Position numbers and translations under genes: made by a program
Assembly: GCA_040509055.1 (NCBI GenBank)
Contig: JBEVLT010000319.1
Coordinates: 1-9,197 of the forward strand
DNA from: JAJKIP01 sp040509055
Lineage (GTDB): Bacteria > Bacteroidota > Bacteroidia > Chitinophagales > Chitinophagaceae
Direction: 5' to 3'
Length of the DNA stretch: 9,197 nucleotides
Shown here: in pieces, positions 6,236 to 9,197 of the stretch
Position numbering within the stretch: the stretch's first letter is position 1
Layout: each line of letters starts with the position of its first letter
Notes under the pieces: model-generated
The model's database searches: none
Seen by the model: only the letters and a program-made list of their open reading frames with translations
What the model was told of the DNA's origin: nothing

Positions 6236-6967
6236 TCAGCTGTTCCATATCCTCCAGCTTTCTTCTGCCTGTATCACCAGCATATCGTGCCCGTTTTTTA
6301 TGGCAGCGCCCTGCTCCTCTCCTTTTTGCAGGAAGAGGGTCTTTTCCGGGTTATACACCAGGTCGAACAGGTAATGAGCGGGTGTGAGCGATTCATAGGG
6401 AATGGGCGGGGCCGCTTCCGTAGCAGGGTACATGCCCAGCGGCGTGGTATTGATGATCAGCGGATGGGCGGCGATCTGGTCAGGAGTCAGCGCTTCGTAA
6501 CTGTATTGCCCGGCTGACGGAGTGCGGGACACATGGGTGTAGGATATCCCCAGCTTTTGCAATACAAATTCGATGGCTTTGGCGGCACCGCCTGTCCCGA
6601 GGATGAGCGCCTGCCGGTGATGCGGTTGTAGCTTTTCCTGCAGCGAGCGCTCAAAACCCGTAGCGTCGGTATTATACCCTTTCAATTGCCCGTTTTCGAT
6701 GACAATGCAATTGCAGGCCCTGATCTGCTTTACCGATTCGTCGGCATCATGCAGGAAAGGCAGCACCTGCTCCTTGTAAGGAATGGTTACGTTCAGCCCG
6801 CAAAGCTCCGGGTTATCGGTGAGCAGCGCAGTCAGGCCGTCGATATGTCCGATGGGAAAAAGCCGGTACCGGCAATCCGTAATGCTCTCTTTCCTGAACT
6901 TGTCGGTAAAATAATTTTCCGAGAAAGAATGCGATAACGGGTAGCCGATCAGTCCGAACAGCCGCAT
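6236..6967 (-). CDS. aroE: Shikimate dehydrogenase (NADP+)
   Basis: Cytosolic enzyme reducing 3-dehydroshikimate to shikimate, step four of the chorismate pathway. The 243 residues are short compared with the E. coli enzyme (272). Seen: the shikimate-binding GYPLSHSFS (8-16), NVTIPYKE (59-66) with catalytic Lys65, YNTDATGF (98-105) with catalytic Asp101, the nucleotide-binding glycine loop GTGGAAKA (124-131), SRTP (147-150) where NADP-specific enzymes have NRT, NTTPLGMYP (173-181) and the C-terminal NGHDMLVIQAE (225-235). Its ATG shares the final A of the preceding gene's TGA (TGATG), so its translation is likely coupled to the comA-like gene upstream. Confidence 0.97.
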   Translation of the reverse strand: MRLFGLIGYPLSHSFSENYFTDKFRKESITDCRYRLFPIGHIDGLTALLTDNPELCGLNVTIPYKEQVLPFLHDADESVKQIRACNCIVIENGQLKGYNTDATGFERSLQEKLQPHHRQALILGTGGAAKAIEFVLQKLGISYTHVSRTPSAGQYSYEALTPDQIAAHPLIINTTPLGMYPATEAAPPIPYESLTPAHYLFDLVYNPEKTLFLQKGEEQGAAIKNGHDMLVIQAEESWRIWNS

Positions 6968-7737
6968 CAGGCTTCTTTTTTATCGAGGAATAAGCTAAAT
7001 GTATCGCCGCGCAGCCCGATACGCATCGCCTCCAGCGATATCACTTCGGTAGGGGCGATATTGCCCAGGTTGACATTGCAGCCCAGCAATTCGATGAAGT
7101 AAAGTTGTTGTGCTTTCTGCGGGGCCTCCCAAATGATCTTTTCGCCGGGTATCTGGGTCAGGATCTCCTGCACCAGTCCCTCCCTCACCTCACCGGAGCC
7201 GCGGTAGATGCCTACGTTGCCGGCTTCCCGCGCTTCTGCGATCACGTAAGTAGCGCCTGCCTCCAGCTCCGCCTTCATCAGCTCGATCCATTTATAAGGG
7301 GGAATGATATGCGCCGCATCCTTGCTGCCCACTTCGCTGAGCACGGTGCCGTATTTGGTGAGTTTTTCGATATAGCCGCATTTCTCGGCATGCGGGATGG
7401 TGATAGAGCCATCGCTGACCTCCATATAGTCGATACCGAAATCTTTACACACCTGTATATAATCGTCGAACTGGTTGCGGATCAGGAATGCTTCGAACAG
7501 GGTGCCGCCAAAGTAAATAGGCAGGTCGTAGGAGCGGTACAGTTCCAGCTTCTCTCGCAGGTTGGGCGTAACGTACGAAGTGCCGAACCCCAGCTTGATC
7601 ACGTCTATATGCGGGTAAGAAACACTCAGGAAATTTTCTGCCTCGTTCACACTCAGCCCTTTGTCCATTACCATCGTAATTCCGGAGCTGCGCGGCCGCA
7701 CATAGCGTTCCGGCATCTGCGAGAGGTTAAAATTCAT
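6967..7737 (-). CDS. comA: Phosphosulfolactate synthase (ComA family)
   Basis: Predicted TIM-barrel enzyme that adds sulfite to phosphoenolpyruvate to give (2R)-phospho-3-sulfolactate, known from coenzyme M synthesis in methanogens and from sulfolactate synthesis in Bacillus spores. The 256 residues carry the family's conserved blocks: SGITMVMDKGL (18-28), DVIKLGFGTSY (45-55) with Lys48, LPIYFGGTLFEAF (72-84), YMEVSDGSI (104-112), LSEVGSKD (133-140), YVIAEARE (164-171) and NLGNI (223-227). Downstream comB- or comC-type genes are not in the window, so the fate of the product is not shown; supply of a C3 sulfonate for sulfonolipids is one possibility. It is the first gene of a two-gene unit with aroE. 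Confidence 0.9.
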   Translation of the reverse strand: MNFNLSQMPERYVRPRSSGITMVMDKGLSVNEAENFLSVSYPHIDVIKLGFGTSYVTPNLREKLELYRSYDLPIYFGGTLFEAFLIRNQFDDYIQVCKDFGIDYMEVSDGSITIPHAEKCGYIEKLTKYGTVLSEVGSKDAAHIIPPYKWIELMKAELEAGATYVIAEAREAGNVGIYRGSGEVREGLVQEILTQIPGEKIIWEAPQKAQQLYFIELLGCNVNLGNIAPTEVISLEAMRIGLRGDTFSLFLDKKEA

Positions 7738-7809
7738 GCTGTCAGATATTTGATTTTAGAGCCGGCGGCAAGGGTGATACAGCACGATGCCGTCGCGGAC
7801 AAGCCGGCG

Positions 7810-7817
7810 CAAAAATA
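7810..7817 (-). promoter_or_regulatory. Candidate -7 box for the comA-aroE unit
   Basis: On the minus strand TATTTTTG (7817-7810) is an 8/8 match to the Bacteroidota -7 consensus TAnnTTTG and would give a leader of about 65 nt before the comA ATG. No TTG is found at the expected distance near -33, so the support is partial. Confidence 0.4.
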
Positions 7818-7849
7818 GGAAAGAATACGCATTGAATAGCATCGTGAAA

Positions 7850-7872
7850 CGGAAAGGCGCCAGGCTTTTCCG
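7850..7872 (-). terminator. Weak possible terminator after the TPR gene
   Basis: CGGAAA (minus strand, 7872-7867) pairs with TTTCCG (7855-7850), extended inward by a two-base GC/GC pairing after one mismatch, with a loop of about 5 nt. It begins one base after the TGA of the TPR gene. Only three T follow, so efficiency is doubtful; its position between two minus-strand genes is what makes it plausible. Confidence 0.35.
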
Positions 7873-7873
7873 A

Positions 7874-9197
7874 TCAGATAGATTTATTCCGCTTGAAACG
7901 TGCCACCACGTCCACGATCTGCGGGTTTTGCAGGCTGGCTGGTGTGAGTTCCAGAAATTTTTTCAGCAGGCGGGGCGCCTGCGACATCGCCGTTTCAAGC
8001 TGCAGAATAGCCTCCTTGCTTTTACCCATGGCCAGCAATACCGCGGCCTTGTAAAACAGGAATACAGGTCTGCCATTGGTCATCTCCTGCGCTACCTGCA
8101 CCTGCACCATCGCCTCTTCGTACAAACCGGCAGCGTAAAGACACCTGATCAGGGCTTCGCGACCCGCTACGTTTTTCGGTCGGCCCTGTACCACCAAAGT
8201 AAAATAATGAATAGCATCCCTGAATAGCCCCAGCTCCATTTTGCATTCGCCCATCAGCAGGTTGTATTCCGGCTGCGTCCGGTGGATCTTCAGCGCATGC
8301 TCGGCCTGCTTGATGCAGCTCTCCCACTGGCCTTCGTTGAAATAAGTGCAGGCGATCTTGTAAAAAAGTTTGCTGTCCTCCTGGTTCAGGTGCGAGGCTT
8401 TGCGGTAATAAAACCTTGCCTGGGCATAGTTCTTAAGCCGGTCGTAGCAGTGGCCGATGGCTTCGTAAATAACCACTTCGGGCTTGGCCAGTTCTGTCAC
8501 TTTTTCCAGCGCCTCAATGGCCTCTTTGTACTTGCGCAGGCGAATGTAGGCATCGCCCATATTGCGGTAGGCGTAGTCGAACTTCTCTTCGATCGTAATG
8601 GCATACATATAGGCATCGATGGCCTTTTCGTACAGTTTCAGCCCCTGGTACGCTGCCGCCAGGTTGAACCAGGCCAGTTCGTTATAAGGATGCTCATCGA
8701 TGATTTGCTGGTGCAGGCGGATACTCTCTTCGTTCCGGCCCGTAAAGTCGGTCCAGAAACATATTTTGTACAGCGCCTCCTCGTTGGTCGGGTGCTGCTC
8801 CAGGATCATCTTCAGGCAATCGAACACCTTGTCAAATTCCTCGTAATCGTCGTACACGTCTGCCAGTTCGAACAGCAGTTCCTTTTTTTCCTCTCCTTCG
8901 AAGGTAGACAGCGCTTCTTCCAGCAGCTTCACCGCTTTTTCCTGCTCGTCCAGCGCCAGGTAAGCATCTGTTTTCAGAATGTATACATTGATATCGCAGT
9001 TATCAAACAGGGAGGCCTGCTCGAGTATCTCCAGCGCATGCCGGTATTGCCGCTTCGTCAGCAGGATATCCGCCTTGCGGACCAGCAGGGCAGCAGAATA
9101 GGGATACTGCTCGATGGCCGCGTCTGCCGCCTCCATCGCCTTGCCCAGTTGTTCTTTTTCTTCAAAATAAGATATGATCTTTTCAAAAGCTTCTTCT
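7874..9197 (-). CDS. TPR-repeat protein, 5' end beyond the window
   Basis: A tetratricopeptide-repeat protein with 440 codons visible; the frame is still open at the right edge (reading EEAFEKIISYFEEKEQLGKAM), so the ATG at 9136 is probably internal and the true start lies outside. The visible part is built almost wholly of about eleven to twelve 34-residue helical repeats, for example NELAWFNLAAAYQGLKLYEKAIDAY, DYAYRNMGDAYIRLRKYKEAIEAL and SKLFYKIACTYFNEGQWESCIKQ, each with the typical small residue near position 8 and the Ala-x-x-x-Tyr/Phe near position 20. No signal peptide, membrane segment or enzymatic domain is visible in this part. TPR arrays are protein-interaction scaffolds; the partner is unknown. 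The C-terminus is the basic RFKRNKSI. Confidence 0.92.
   Translation of the reverse strand, partial: EEAFEKIISYFEEKEQLGKAMEAADAAIEQYPYSAALLVRKADILLTKRQYRHALEILEQASLFDNCDINVYILKTDAYLALDEQEKAVKLLEEALSTFEGEEKKELLFELADVYDDYEEFDKVFDCLKMILEQHPTNEEALYKICFWTDFTGRNEESIRLHQQIIDEHPYNELAWFNLAAAYQGLKLYEKAIDAYMYAITIEEKFDYAYRNMGDAYIRLRKYKEAIEALEKVTELAKPEVVIYEAIGHCYDRLKNYAQARFYYRKASHLNQEDSKLFYKIACTYFNEGQWESCIKQAEHALKIHRTQPEYNLLMGECKMELGLFRDAIHYFTLVVQGRPKNVAGREALIRCLYAAGLYEEAMVQVQVAQEMTNGRPVFLFYKAAVLLAMGKSKEAILQLETAMSQAPRLLKKFLELTPASLQNPQIVDVVARFKRNKSI

Noticed and set aside
7738..7809. GCCGGC repeats in the comA leader as a riboswitch or attenuator.
   Set aside because: GCCGGC is self-complementary and common at this GC content; I found no longer stem, anti-stem or T-tract that would make a regulatory RNA.

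Overview
The window reads as chromosome from a member of the Bacteroidota, most likely family Chitinophagaceae. I infer this from the protein styles (a ComA-like phosphosulfolactate synthase, a TraB/GumN lipoprotein-like protein, the large-type branched-chain aminotransferase), from the absence of Shine-Dalgarno sequences (starts are preceded by A/T-rich sequence), and from a textbook Bacteroidota promoter (TTTG, 20 nt, TACCTTTG) ahead of rpsL. The genus cannot be fixed by eye. No mobile element, CRISPR array, tRNA or rRNA is visible; gene density is high.

Layout. Bases 1-76 may hold the tail of a plus-strand gene. The minus-strand ribosomal pair rpsL-rpsG (130-1058) has its own promoter (1084-1115) and a strong intrinsic terminator directly after rpsG (75-104), so fusA is not the next gene in the transcript. 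Next, also on the minus strand, is ilvE (1224-2288), a PLP-dependent branched-chain aminotransferase. Divergent from ilvE across a 67-nt gap runs a tightly packed plus-strand series (2356-6234): an unrecognised 179-residue protein that resembles the DNA polymerase III psi subunit in architecture, the RdgB/HAM1 nucleotide-sanitising pyrophosphatase, a sigma-70/ECF-type sigma factor, its membrane-spanning putative anti-sigma factor, a hotdog thioesterase and an exported TraB/GumN-family protein. Two junctions in this series are 4-nt overlaps, one with a TTG start. Converging on it with a 1-nt gap is the minus-strand pair phosphosulfolactate synthase (comA-like) and aroE, joined by a TGATG stop/start overlap. 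The window closes with the 3' 440 codons of a long TPR-repeat protein, also on the minus strand, whose start lies beyond the right edge.

How the genes fit together. Most are housekeeping: ribosome (uS12, uS7), branched-chain amino acid metabolism (IlvE), nucleotide-pool cleaning (RdgB) and the shikimate pathway (AroE). If the psi-like reading is right, the rdgB operon would link a replisome accessory protein with removal of non-canonical dNTPs and place both just upstream of a stress-type sigma/anti-sigma pair. ComA translationally coupled to AroE is notable because both pathways draw on phosphoenolpyruvate, and because Bacteroidota make sulfonated lipids whose C3-sulfonate supply is of interest. 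I see no clear evidence of a wholly new multi-gene defence or mobile system; the most original leads are the psi-like protein and the ComA-AroE pair.
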